Source of the DNA: Heterotrichella gracilis
Lineage: Eukaryota; Sar; Xanthophyceae; Tribonematales; Xanthonemataceae
Length of the DNA: 64,000 nucleotides
NCBI GenBank assembly: GCA_032358255.1
Contig: JAULBX010026163.1
Location: forward strand, 62,001-126,000
Direction: 5' to 3'
Below, in pieces: positions 1-11,800 of the stretch (its first letter is position 1; the number at the start of each line of letters is the position of its first letter). Below the pieces are notes generated by a model. It had not been told where the DNA came from. It made no database searches and saw only the letters and a program-made list of their open reading frames with translations. Made by a program: the position numbers and the translations under genes.

Positions 1-147
1 ATCAGCGCCGCCACCTGGGCCGGCAAGGAGTGCAAGATCAAGGTCAACGTGGGCTTCTCTGAGAGGAGCAAGCTGGGCGGGGGCTCCATGCTGGTGCCAC
101 TGGCCAACATCTTCCACAAGGGAGACCCAGCGCCCTCCGAGGCATAA
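1..147 (+). CDS. 3' end of an unrecognised protein gene (partial)
   Basis: Frame 1 is open from the first base to a TAA at 145-147 and encodes 48 residues. The segment contains an SERSKLGGGSMLVPLANIF stretch and ends in a short acidic/Pro tail (DPAPSEA). GC content and codon use match the exons further on, which supports a real terminal exon. I do not recognise the family from this piece and the upstream part lies outside the window. No telomere-like filler follows it directly. Confidence 0.55.
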   Translation: MSAATWAGKECKIKVNVGFSERSKLGGGSMLVPLANIFHKGDPAPSEA

Positions 148-2773
148 ACCCTAACCTAGGGTCTGAGTAGGGCCTTCCATGGTGGCCCTAGTGGCATGCC
201 TGGGTCCCTGCTTGTTGAGGTTGCTTGATGGTGGGGAGCCTGGCTAGCCCTGGCTTTCAAGAGGCGCTCAATGGGGAGCAAGCTTGCTGGGAGTCAATAC
301 CGGCTGCTGGGTGTTGGTGGTGGATTGACGATGTGGTTGATTTCAGTGTGACATCAATATTGGGAATGCAGTCTTATCATGCGCATTGGCGCTTAGCAGT
401 GGATTGGCTGGGTGATCCCCTTACTGTACGGCATTTGTTGCTGGGATGTGTTTTGCGCAAGGTGGAAAGGCCAGGCTTCGGTCAACAAATGAACAAAAAA
501 ATAGTCTTCCCTACGTGCCGGGTTTTGCAGAGCCCCATTTCAAGTGCACCTGCATTGGATGTGTTGTGTTTGTGTGTCGTCAAGTACCGAGCTGCCTAGT
601 GTTGTGTCTGGTGATTTCTTCCTTTTTGCCATTGGCCCGTTTGGCCTTGACGCAGGGATGAGGTGTCCTTGCGACAACGCATTGTGCGCTGTTCCATTCT
701 AGCGGCAAGCCTTAGGCTAGTAGCTGTGCCCGCGCCTGAGTAAATTTGGTCTGTTTTTGGGTACCACTGGGTGCCCCTGATAGTGTTTTGCGGGCCTTGT
801 CCAAGAAGTGATTTCATGCAAAGTCCACCACATATTTCATGTCGGTACTACCTAGCCTATAGTGCATTTGATGTAGATGGGCCACAGCAAGTTTCCTTGC
901 ATTTCCTGCGCGGGACATGAATGTTTGCTGTGCTGAGGAGGGTTTTCTTGTCTCGCTAGGGTTTTGCCAAGGGTTCACTAGGGAGTTGTGCTGCGTTCCT
1001 GCCAGGTGGCAGTTAAAACAGGGATTTGTGCAGCTACCTAGTGATTGCGCCGCAGCGCTGTGGCCAATAAACGCTGCCAGGTTAATGTTTTTGGTGTAGA
1101 GCGCCTGCTGCGCAGTGTTGCCATGTCCTGGCAAACATGTCAGCATTGTGCGGTTGAGGCACACAACACCAGGAGTCCATACCAGTTGACTCACTGCCAG
1201 GGAGTCCTATGTGTAGGTCCTAGGATTTGACTAGTCCAGTGGGAGGAGGTCAGAATGGCGCCCTGCCCAAGGCGGTTGTGTGCAACGTTGGGATGGCAGG
1301 TTGTGGACGGTGTAACCAAGACATTACCTGGCAAATCATTGCAAGCCTTGAGTTTGAGACATTGCCGCCTGACTGAGATTGCGCCGCGCAGGCTTTGCAC
1401 GTGCACATATGAGGCCTATGAAGGTGTAGGGCGTACCAAAAACCCATTATCTAATATGGTGTGAGGCACTGCAATGCATGGGCCAAACCAGTTGCAACCA
1501 TGGGCGCCATGGGTTCGGAACTATTACGCTGTGCTCTGTCAGCAGTTGCGGCAACACACAAAGTGTTACTAATCACCCAGTGGGTGAACTGGCCTCAAAT
1601 GCCATGCCGTATGCCAATATTGACAGCCACCAGTGCATCACTGATAGTATGGGCCTGGAGCTGTGGCTGTAAGTCAAGAGAGCCGATTATTTCAACAGCG
1701 CTGCACAGAGGTCTATCAGCCTAATCAACGGTTGTCAACTGGAGCCTCAGCGGCTGTTGCTATGCCGTGTGGTACCATAAGGTTGATGCATGACGTCAGA
1801 CTCTTTGGCAGCTGTTCTTTCTTCCAATCTGTTAAGCCGTTTCGAATATTCCATTTCATTCTGACACGGTGTGTAATTTAATTGAAAATTGCCCGCGGCT
1901 TGCCCTTTACATGTATGGCACAACTTTTACCGCCAAATGTCACAGACAGATCCTGATGCCTCATAAACGGCAGCCACCCAATGCAATACTTTTTGTTCTC
2001 AAACAAAACAGGTAAAATTACCCCGTAGTTGCTATGCCGCATTATTTACGCCTTTGGCGTCTGTTTTCTTTTCTTTCTTTTTCTTACCCCGGGGTAACAA
2101 AGGCATTCCAGCAGTCATTGGCTCAATGCCTTTGATACACCATGTGATCTGAAATGCCATTGGCGCCATTCACACTAACATTTCATCAAATGCATCACAC
2201 TCAAAACAAATCAACAAACAAAAGGCATATTTTCCAGCTGTTATCGGCGTATTGCCTTGCTGTGCAAGTAATGCTACCCATCATTGTCATGCCAAGCTCC
2301 AACTACTGCCCTAAGGGTACCCATATTAGTGACTTCCAGTGCAAATTCCAGTTCAACAGGCTACAATACAGGGATTCTCAACAAGTGACAAAGTATTTTT
2401 CGCCGAGCAATACAGAATGCTTCGGCACCGATGTGGAATAGGCCACATAAAATAATTGCAATACATCTGCTGTCCTAACGTAGTGATAGCGAGACCATCA
2501 TATTTATGTGTGTGCATCGCGATCTGCAAAATTTATCACCAGTACCACACCCCGTTGAACCACCTGCTGGCGCTCCCCCTGCCCCCATTTCCCTTCCTCC
2601 AGAGGATGCCATTGGCTGCTAGCGCGGCTGTCCTTTGCTGCCTTTTGCTGCAAATGATGCTGAACACCCCTGAAGAGCCTACGCGCGGTCCTATTGCCCC
2701 CTTTGCATGCCAGTACACTCGTCAGCCAATAGAAAGCCACGGCTGCGTCGCCAGCTGGCACTGAGTACGCTGC
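148..2773. other. 2.6 kb spacer, no gene recognised
   Basis: No open frame here shows recognisable protein similarity or a consistent exon pattern. The base composition is more AT-rich than the exons. Close to 2710-2785 the motif TCAGCCAATAG occurs twice; the second copy is the reverse complement of the last codons of cyclase gene A, so the first (about 2713-2724) is probably a degraded copy of the end of that gene's terminal exon. Nothing else was identified. Confidence 0.4.
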
Positions 2774-5700
2774 TCAGCCAATAGGCAGCCTGAGGTATGT
2801 GGCCAGCAAGTAAAGCGTCACCCGCTGAGTCAGCAGGTGTCTTATCACCTGCACATTGGTCCCGGGGCGCGCCACCATCCCAAACAAAAACCCAAATCCC
2901 AGCAGCTGCGCCGAGTTCAATCCCCAGGAGAGGTACCCGCGCCACAGGGGGGCCGGCAGCGAAAAGAACGTCTTCTGGAAATCGTTAAGCTGGCCCAGGG
3001 ACAGCCGCGCCATGAGCTCCGACCCAAAAATCTGGAAGGCCGCCTGGCGCCGCTTCTCCTGGGGCCAAATAGCTGCCCACCCGGCGCGGGAAACGTCCCC
3101 ACATGTGGCGTCGGGGTCTGCCAGGGCTGCGGCCAGTGCTGACGCGACACCTGGCGCCTCTGCGATGCTGCGTGCGATGCCATAGCCTGCGCAAAGCGGA
3201 AATGGGTTAAGGGCGAGGTATCCCTATGGATAGGGTCCTGAGTGTACAGGTGGTTTTGTCATTTGTGAGTGCATGATACCTGCGCTGCTTAACGCTCCAC
3301 GCGGGGGTCCATGGTCGTTTTTGTATTTTGTGTAAAGATAGGACATAGCACTTACAATGATTTTTAAGGGTTTCACACCCGACACTGGGTGTGAAAACCC
3401 CGCCGCCGCCACCCTACACCCCAGTGGCGCCTGCCCCCGCTGCGTGCATACTTATGGTCAAGGATATTGAACTTGTGGTCTAGGTTTAGGGTTTCACCTG
3501 TTGCTGGGTGCGTGAACCCTGCTGCTGCCCCATACCCCAGCAGCGCCTGGCCCCGCAGGGGTCGGGGCCCCCCTATGGGTGTCAAAGCCCATTCCTCCTC
3601 GTGAATTGCATGTACCGTCACCCCCATGCCTGCCAACCGAGCCTGTAACCTCTCCTTGAGGAGGGCAAAGGGCACCGACTGCTTGGCCACAAGGCAGGTC
3701 TCCTGCAAGGGGTTAGAAATTAGAGATAAGACTTCCTAGATGAATACAGGTTCTGCTGTGGTAGAATTTTCTGTTTACATTCAGGTTTGTACAGGCAAGG
3801 TGGTCATCTTCCAAGATGCAGTGAGCAGCAAGGGAGGCATCCAATGTGGATGCTGCCATGTTGGACACCATGTCGATGTCTTACATGGATGATGGATCCG
3901 CAGATGCAAGGAATCTGGTGCAGGGTGTCCAGGTGTGGGAGGTTTGGCATCGTCTACACCTACAACCCACGGGCAGAGGTCATGCATGTACCAGTACGAG
4001 TTGGATTTAAATATGTATTTGTAAGCCATTTCTTTATTTAGAATTGGCCCCCAGGATAAATGTGGTGCATTTGTGGTTGGCTGTGACAAGGGGTAATATC
4101 ATACCTGTAGGAACACCCTGCCATCCTCAAGGGGCATGGCATACAGGAAGGAGGGGAGGGACTGGAATTTGGAGGCGTCCATCCCTGGAGGGAATCCCAG
4201 GGGCCTCGTGTCCTCCCGCCACACATCCCTGAAAAGGAAGAAACACAATAATGATAGGGACGGGTATGGCTACCTGGCTGGGGCACCAGTGGGCAACCAG
4301 TAATGATAGAAGCAGTGATGCGAGTAGTGACGCCTCCTCCTCCTCCGGCTGCCGCATGGGGAGGGTAACATGTAACGATGCATGCAGTAATGATGCAAGC
4401 GATGATGGAGTAGTGATGCAAGTAATGATGCTCACATGCCTGGCGCACACATGACAAAACAATCAGCAATGATGAAAGTAATGATGCAAGCAACGATGCC
4501 TACCTGGCTGGCGCACGCGCGGGGAAGGCAACCAATACTGATGCAAATGATGATGCAAGAAAATGTTTTTATTTTACCCACCTGGCTGCAGCACGTGAGG
4601 GGAAGGCAACCACGTTCCCCTCCACACCCGCAAGCTCTCCCCCCCTTGGACCAGGCAAATGCAAAAGAGATCCGGGGTTCAAACCACCACTGTTTGAGGC
4701 GACCCGGGGATTCAATCCAGGCTGCTGCGAAGCAATGGCAGGACCATCCCCATCCCGAAACTGGCGCATGTCCATGAAAGCCATGCATTCGGGGTCGCTG
4801 GATGTGCTGTAGCCTGTGGCTTCAGCGTAGATGCCGTAGGCGTGCTGGGCAGCGGTGGAGGGGGCCACCCCGCTCTCAAATTTCATGAATTTGCCCCCTG
4901 CGGCCCCCGCTGCAATAATGACCACCCTGCGTGTACGGGAGGGGAGGGGGGTAATAAAGAAACCCCAACAAAGGCCTTTGCTTGGATATTGGCGCCGGGG
5001 ATTACGGGAAGGGTTTTGCGTTGCCACGCCAGTGCGGCGCCACATAAACAATCACTTGCAAATCGATTCAAGGGAAAAATACATCATATGATCACCTTGT
5101 TGAGGACGGAACAAACTTTTCCACAATTGAGGACAAATCTACAAGCTATTTGGGTTCCTGCCTAACCACTTCCACTCCCTCGCCTCTCCTCCCCTCCCCA
5201 CCACACAACCCACCTTGCCTCCACCGCCGACCCCCCATGCAGCCACACGCGCGCCACCCTTTGCCCCCCCTCCGCATCCACCCGCTGCACCTCCCCTGGG
5301 GCAAACGCCACACCCCCTTCCCTGCACCCCTCCAGCAGGTGGTGCCTGAGCTTGGAACGAGACACTCGGGCGTAGCTGCGGCCCAGTTTTGTCTGCAATG
5401 GGGAGGGGGTTGGGGGTACTGAGACACGTGATGATAGGGGGCCAGAATGTTACGTGACCAAGACTTGAAACAAATGCTGTAGATCCGCTTCCAGGCCGTT
5501 GGAAAAGTGCACCCCTGTATCGTTCCACCCCCATTCAAGCTGTGGCCCAACCCTAGGCAAGGGTTCAGAGGGTTGAAGGCACAGGGCTTCATGTCACCAC
5601 CATGTGTTCCCAAGCTGTGCTAGCCTGCAACCCTAGCTAAGGGCTTTTGGTAAGGCACACACCTGCTCCCCATCTGTGAAGTGCACCGCTGTGTCTTGCC

Positions 5701-7240
5701 ACACGCGGTCAAAGGTGTGTCCCAACCCCATGGCCTCAAACTCATCGGTCCACACACCATAGGTGTTAGTGAAGCCCACGTCACGACCTGCAACACGTAC
5801 GCATGGTCAGATAAAAGAGTCATGCAGGAGATCAGACCCGCAGGCCCCTCCCACGAGTTCCCTAGGCAGTTTAGGGTTCTGGAGTTTCTCCTGGAAATTT
5901 AATAGGGTCACCTCCCCGCATGTCAGCACCAGCCTTGCAGCAATGAAGGGTCCATCTAGGGTTTCATGAGGGTATTACCCCCACCTGCCAGCACCACCTT
6001 CACCCCCAGCCTCCCCAGCTGCCCCGCAATGGCCAGACCCGCAGGCCCCGCCCCCACCACAATCACACCTTACAATATTTTGCCTAGGGTAACCCCTCCG
6101 CACCAAACCACCTTCGCAACCTCCTCTGTTTGAGCACATGGCATTTTGCGCAATTAGGGTTTCATCAGGGAGCAATCAGGGTTTCATGAGGGTACTACCC
6201 CCACCTGTCAGCACCACCTTCACCCCCAGCTTCCCCAGCTCCCCCGCAATGGCCAGACCCGCAGGCCCCGCCCCCACCACACACACATCCGCTACCTGCA
6301 CCCCAGGTAGGTGTGGGGGCAGGACTGATGCCAGGCTGGGCTGTCGCTGCTGCTGCTTCACAGCCTGACACGTGGCACATGAAAAAACCAGGATTAAAAA
6401 AAGGTATCACTTCTGAGATAACAAATATAGTTGTTTTTGCGGCAGACTGATGCTAGGCTCGGCTGCTGTTGCTGCTGCTTCACAGCCTGACACGTGGCAC
6501 ATGGAAATAATCAGTGTCGAAAAAGAAAGAAGGAAACAAAAGGGCCTCGCACACCGCGGCGCTCCACTTCGTTCAGGCGCTGGTTGGCTGCACGTGCAAT
6601 TGGCTGCGCACACAATGTAACGGGGTTTCGAATGTAAGCTGCCAAGTTGTGACTCTGCATACAAATTGGGTGGGTGGGTGTGCTGGGGCTGGTAGGGCCC
6701 AGTCAAATGCACTGTGCTGTTGCAGGCAAATTCTCCAAGCCCATTACCTACTCCACATGGTTGGAGAAAATCTAAGCCATTTCTAGAACTCACCTGCTCC
6801 ATCACAATTTGTGACTGGTGCCCCCCTTCCTTGATGCTCTGGTTGGCTGCGCATGTGGGTGGCGTAGCTGGCTGCGGAGGCGCTATACGGGTGGGTACTA
6901 GGACCTCCAGCGGTGGGTGTGGGGGTGGCGGTTGGGGGCGGGTGGGTGGTGGTGATTGTGGCGAGGGCGGCGGTGGTAGAGGCCTGGTGGGGTGCGCTGT
7001 CTCAGTTTGCACAGCCTGCGCCACCACCTTGGACCCTAGCGTAGGGTTTGTGTGCTTCCGGTGGGCTTTAACCCCCAAAGCTGGGTGCGCACGCCCTGAT
7101 GACTTATGGTTGGTCTGTGGCGCCGCTTTGTACCCTAAGGTAGGGTTTAGGGACCTCCAACTTGTGGAGCGTTGTGCCGTGCTGGTGAGGCAACTCGGCT
7201 GGCCAGACAGACTGGTGGGTAGTGCACGCATACTGTCCAT
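2774..7240 (-). CDS. Lycopene cyclase-like protein A (epsilon-cyclase type), about 8 exons
   Basis: Plant-type lycopene cyclases are FAD-dependent plastid enzymes that form the end rings of alpha/beta-carotene. Exons (approximate, 5' to 3'): 7240-6794, 6364-6205, 5787-5663, 5392-5214, 4926-4582, about 4229-4105, 3702-3511, 3189-2774; all junction phases agree, giving about 660 residues. Visible motifs are the FAD-binding GAGPAGLA, a GVWTDEFEAMGLG segment, GRSYARVSR, AYGIYAEATGY, FLYAMPLEDG, EEEW..PIGG and AAAGFTHPATGYGIARS; the last two resemble plant epsilon-cyclase more than beta-cyclase. The FLEET motif, usually needed for catalysis, reads FLQ|ET across an intron. Exon 1 is a 149-residue Pro/Ser/Thr-rich leader, plausibly a plastid transit peptide. 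Exon 5 carries an extra Pro/Gly-rich insertion of about 60 residues. The family call is firm; which ring it makes, or whether it is a cyclase at all, is open. Confidence 0.85.
3370..3422 (-). repeat. Donor-side echo of cyclase A exon 7
   Basis: A copy of the exon end that encodes GYGAAAGFTHPATG (real one at about 3511-3555) lies in the downstream intron with a changed residue (THPVSG-like reading) and an intact GTG donor. A GGGTTTCACAC block accompanies both copies. Confidence 0.75.
4262..4535 (-). repeat. Donor-side echoes of cyclase A exon 5 in an ATGATGCAA-rich intron
   Basis: The real exon 5 donor lies at about 4581 (reverse strand CAG^GTGGGT). Intron copies of the same edge appear near 4270-4300, 4436-4450 and 4500-4532, recognisable as ACCTGGCTGG..GCAC..GGGGAAGGCAACCA-like blocks. 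Between them the intron is built of short ATGATGCAAG/TAATGATG repeats. Confidence 0.65.
5981..6064 (-). repeat. Exon-edge echo of cyclase A exon 2 (FAD motif copy)
   Basis: The 3' part of exon 2, encoding GPAGLAIAG and the following beta-strand plus the donor site, is repeated in the downstream intron. The copy still reads GAGPAGLAIAGQLGRLGVK-like on the minus strand. The stretch between the two copies also contains GGTTTCATGAGGGTA on both sides, so the duplicated unit includes intron flank. Confidence 0.8.
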
Positions 7241-8805
7241 GATGTACCCCTGTGGATGCAGAAACAGATATTACTGGGTGCTTAGGAATGGAGGAAAGAC
7301 ACATCCGTACCGTGTTGTGCAAGATTCAGGCAATAATCCTTTGAGATTAGTTTGGCAAATAAGCAATGCCATGCCGCTTCAACATCTATATGACAGACAA
7401 CCAGTAATGTTGAACCCTCCCACCAGGGCCGACGTACTTCGTTTCGACTTTGTTTTTACTGGGCAAGGTGTGATATAACCAGCTGAAAATTGACATCGCC
7501 CCTCCAAGGTCTTTTGGACCACTGAGCGTAGTCAGGGCCCAGGGTGGAAGCTACTCGGAGCTGAAGCTACGACCCAACCCTTTCCGACAAGGTTGCAATG
7601 CACCACGCAAGCACGAATACTCTGAGGAAACAACAACCCTGTTCCAGATACCATCTGAAATAGCCCTCTCCAATAAGCAGGCAGCTGACCCTTCTGCGTA
7701 CCCTTGCGCTGAGATCGCCAGGTGTTGAAAACTCACCAACCCCAGTGATTGCAAGCCGCTGCGCCGCAAGGCCGGGATGCTGCTCTGTCAAGGCAATCGG
7801 CTGTTGGTTTCTATCAAAGGAACAATACCCAGTTGCTGAAAGTGAGCTCAGGCGCGCTGCGAGGGAGCCAAAAGCTATCCTGTGCGCCGTGTCAACATGT
7901 GTACCGTACCGTACTACGGTAGCCCCACGGTCGCACGCCAGCTGTTGGTTTTCCCCTATTTTTGAAAACTGAGGAAAACCTGCCACTGCTATTGGTATCA
8001 GTTGCACGAGAAACGTGTGGCTCAACCAACCTTGCGCCCGTCTATAACCCAAGTGCCCCCCGCCACACAACCTCCTGCTGTACACATGTGCTGTGCCCAC
8101 AGCAGCCGACCGGCAGATGCCGAGTAAGGTGGCGCAAGCAGCAATGACGTGGGCAAACAGTCTTGGAATGTGACCCATCAACTCACATCAACGCAGTCTA
8201 AGCAGCCTCCAGCGTGTCAGCGCATGTTGTCCAAGACTATTCACAGGCGCTGGGCTTCCAGCCTGTCGAACGGGCCAAATTTTTAATGCGGCTGGTATGA
8301 AAACCCTTGTGTAGGGTTTTGCCACAGTTTTCCCGCCCTTGTGTTAGGGTTTTGCTGGTGTAGTGCCATTTGGGAAATATTGCCAAGTTAATGGATTTGT
8401 CGCCATGTTCCTTGCAAGGTTATTATGAAAGGGCAGGCTGGTTTAATTCGTGGTGAAATGCATGCGCTGCCGTCATGCTCAACCCTTACAAGCCCGAGTG
8501 TACGTCTTCTGAGACAAAAGAAACCATATCCTGCAGATAGGCAATGTATTCATTAGCATTTGGAGACAGAAAAAGAACAGAATTGTATAGTAAGCGCAGA
8601 AGCCAACTAGGTCACAATAGGTGTTGCACAACTCCTGGCCAAAATCAACCACGTTGTGGATCTTCACAGTCCGTTGGTCACAAAGTAAAAGGTTCAATGC
8701 TTGGAAACATTCTTGCAACACAAAGGGTGTAAGCACAAAGGCAGGGCAAGAATTTAAGCAAGAGTCGTGGCAACACCCTGTGACATCCCTGAATCCCCAC
8801 CACCC
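7241..8805. other. Spacer between cyclase A and the UGT gene
   Basis: This stretch holds the 5' flank of cyclase A and the 3' flank of the glycosyltransferase, which are transcribed in the same direction. I see no coding exon. Telomere-like TAGGGTTTT pieces occur at about 8308-8352. Confidence 0.4.
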
Positions 8806-11800
8806 TCAGTCCGCTGACTTCCCCTTTCTGCCTCCCCCCCCGGTCCCTCCATTGCCCACCACCCTCCCCCGCCCCCTCACCCTCCCCACTACCCACCACA
8901 GCCCCCACCCCACCCCCACCAGCAGCACCCACACATCCAGGTTGTGGCGCTGGTGCCACATCAGCGTGTGATCCGGGGTCATGAGGTAAGGCTCGCCAGG
9001 TGTCGCAATCACATGCTCCACCCAATCTGCATGCCACACATGTAGGAGTTTCAGTTTGGCATTAAGGGCTTTCAATTTTGGGGGATGAGGTTTGATTAGC
9101 GTCGCAACCAAGTGCGCAACCCAGTCTGCGTAAGCACCATGTTTAGGGTTTGTGTTTGGCAAGTAGGGTACTTTCATCGTGTGATCAGGAGTCATGAGGT
9201 TCTGTGATAGGTGGCGAGCCTCAGAAACCCCATCTTAGGGTTTCTCCCTCCCGCCCGCACCTGCTGCCTGCTGCAACCCCACGCGCCTGTCTGCCTTCAT
9301 GCCAGACGATACCTTGCAGGTTTCGTTCGAATTTACGCCACAACAGGCCCAAAAAACCCTTCAGGTGTGCGATCTAGCGTTACTCCCATGCACACCGTAG
9401 TAGGGTAGTCAGGGTAAGCCCAAACCCTAAGGGTTTCCCCAGCCGCACCTGCTGCCTGCTGGACCCCTGTGCGCCTGTCCGCCTTCATGCGAGACGAAAC
9501 CATGAGCGCCGCAGCCCTGAACTGGGGCTCCCCCATTACCCTAAGGAGGGCTTTGGCAACAGACTCTGCACCAGAGGCAATTGGGTGAGAAAGGGGTTTG
9601 GATGCCAAGGCGACCACTTAGGGTTGGCTTGATAGAATGCAAGTCCAAGCAATGGCATCCAAAAGCCATCGTGGCCTGCTGTTCGCAACACCCAACACCA
9701 TGGTGGCACCAATTTTCCCCCATTTTCTGACTCAGTTTCCTAACTTTCTGACTCCACTTCCCAACAAGGGTGTCACAAGGGTTTGGTGCCGGCCTCACCT
9801 GACGTGATGCGGCTGGTATCCAGGGCCAGGCCACACACCCCTGTGCCAGCCTTCATGAATTTGTCATGACTTGATTATTTGTGACGCTCTCCATATGGGA
9901 TACAAGGGTTTCACGTGATTTTGCACTTGCACGAGGGTACCACACAGGTTTTTGCCCTGGCCCTCACCTGGCGTGATGCGGCTGGTATCCAGGGCCAGGC
10001 CAAACCCCCTGTGCACCGCCTTCATGATGTTGTCATAGTGATCGCCCACCAATGGCAGGCCGACAAGTGGCACACCGTGGTAGGCCGACTGCAATAGGGG
10101 GAGTAATCAGTTGTCGGTAATTATGTAGGTATACTAACTTGGAGAAAAGTACTATCGATACATGTTCAGAGGATTTAGATTAAATGCATGATTTGACCCA
10201 AGAGGGTTAAAATGTATGTATGTAGCCTTGATACAGGCATGCCACTCAATAGAGTCGAGTAGCAGTCAGCCTTGCGCATGCGGCATGTGGGATGCACAGC
10301 GGTTTGGTCCCTGCAATATCCATGCAACTCACAATCAATTCTCGGCCTACTCCCTACAAACAAGCATCCACCAAGCGGTCAGCTGAACAACCCTGTTCAT
10401 GAACATGATGCATCCCTCACCTCGTGCACTCCCCCTGTGCCCCCATGCGCCAGAAATGCCCTCACATTTGGCTGCGCCAGGATGTCATTTTGGGGGGCGC
10501 TGCTCACCACCTGGCAGGGCACATATAAATCTCACAACTACGATCCCACTCTTTGTCAACTACAATCAAGTGTGGATTGAAGGGCGCTGCTCGAAGCATT
10601 TTGCAGAAGCACAAGCACAAGCAAATGCACAACCATACCCACGGGGGTTTTTAAGGCAACGACCAGTGAAACGACCCAAGTTGCCCAAACCATAGAATGT
10701 GAACCCCAGAATGTGAATGCATCTTGCATGAAGTAGACAGGCACGCACAGCTTGACGCAAGTGCGTTTTCCTCTCCGCTACCACAAGGGTGCAATTCCTG
10801 CCCTCCCTCACCTTGATGTTCCCTCCCAGGGACAGCTCGCCCATGGTGAGGCCAGCTGGCAGGTCCAGGGGGTTTATCTTCCACAAAACCCTAATGGGGA
10901 GGGAAGACAGGCCCTGCGCAATGGCCTGCAGCTCTGAAGCACCTGGGGGCAGGTATCAAGGGGGGTACTAATTTGAGAAAAAGGTGAGTAACATAAGGGA
11001 TGAAGATGTTGGTATTCTCAGATAAACATGACACGCAGAGTGTCACGTGTGTTTGGAACAAAACAGATGTGTCCAAACTTCTGTCCTGCCAGCTCTGTAG
11101 GTATGCTGCTCATTTTGCTGGGTCCTTCATCATCCTTGCTGCTGCAGCCCTTGTGATGGCTTGCCCCCTTAGGGGCAGCAGAAACAAGGACGACAATGGC
11201 CCCAGCCAAATGAGCTAAATACTTACAGAGCTGGCAGGATATGGAGTTTCATGACACAGTCACACCCACACCCACAGCAGATATCTGGTCACTGGCATGG
11301 CAGGGTATAGGGTATAGGGTTTAGGGTTTTAGGGTTTATGGTTTAGGGTTTAGGGTTTAGGGTTAGGGTTCACAGCAGATATCTGGTCACTGGCAAGGCT
11401 TCCGACCCTCACCCACAGTGCAGATGGTCCCAAGGGGGACTGTTTAGGGTTTAGGGTACATGGATTAGGGTTTATGGTTCATGGCCCCTGATCCACACTG
11501 TGAATGGTCCAGAAGAGGACTGTTCAGGGGTTAGGGGTTAGGGTTTAGTGCCCCTTACCCACACTGCAGATGGTCCCGAAGGATACATACACAAAGCCCT
11601 CCTTGCCACAGCCGTCCACAAATTCCTGCACCACACATCAGCAATACCACCTCTCACTTTTTCAGGAACTTTGGTCTCTTAACAAATGGGACATATGAAT
11701 CACCAAGTTCGAATGCGTATGACGGATTTGGCATGCCACAGCCCACAAGCGCATGCATGTAACCCCCATCTACAACCCTGTCTACGATCAAATCTGCACC

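Noticed and set aside
11307-11372. True chromosome end or recent telomere fusion
   Set aside because: The run is short and degenerate, genes continue on both sides, and similar pieces occur in most introns; it is better seen as interstitial filler.
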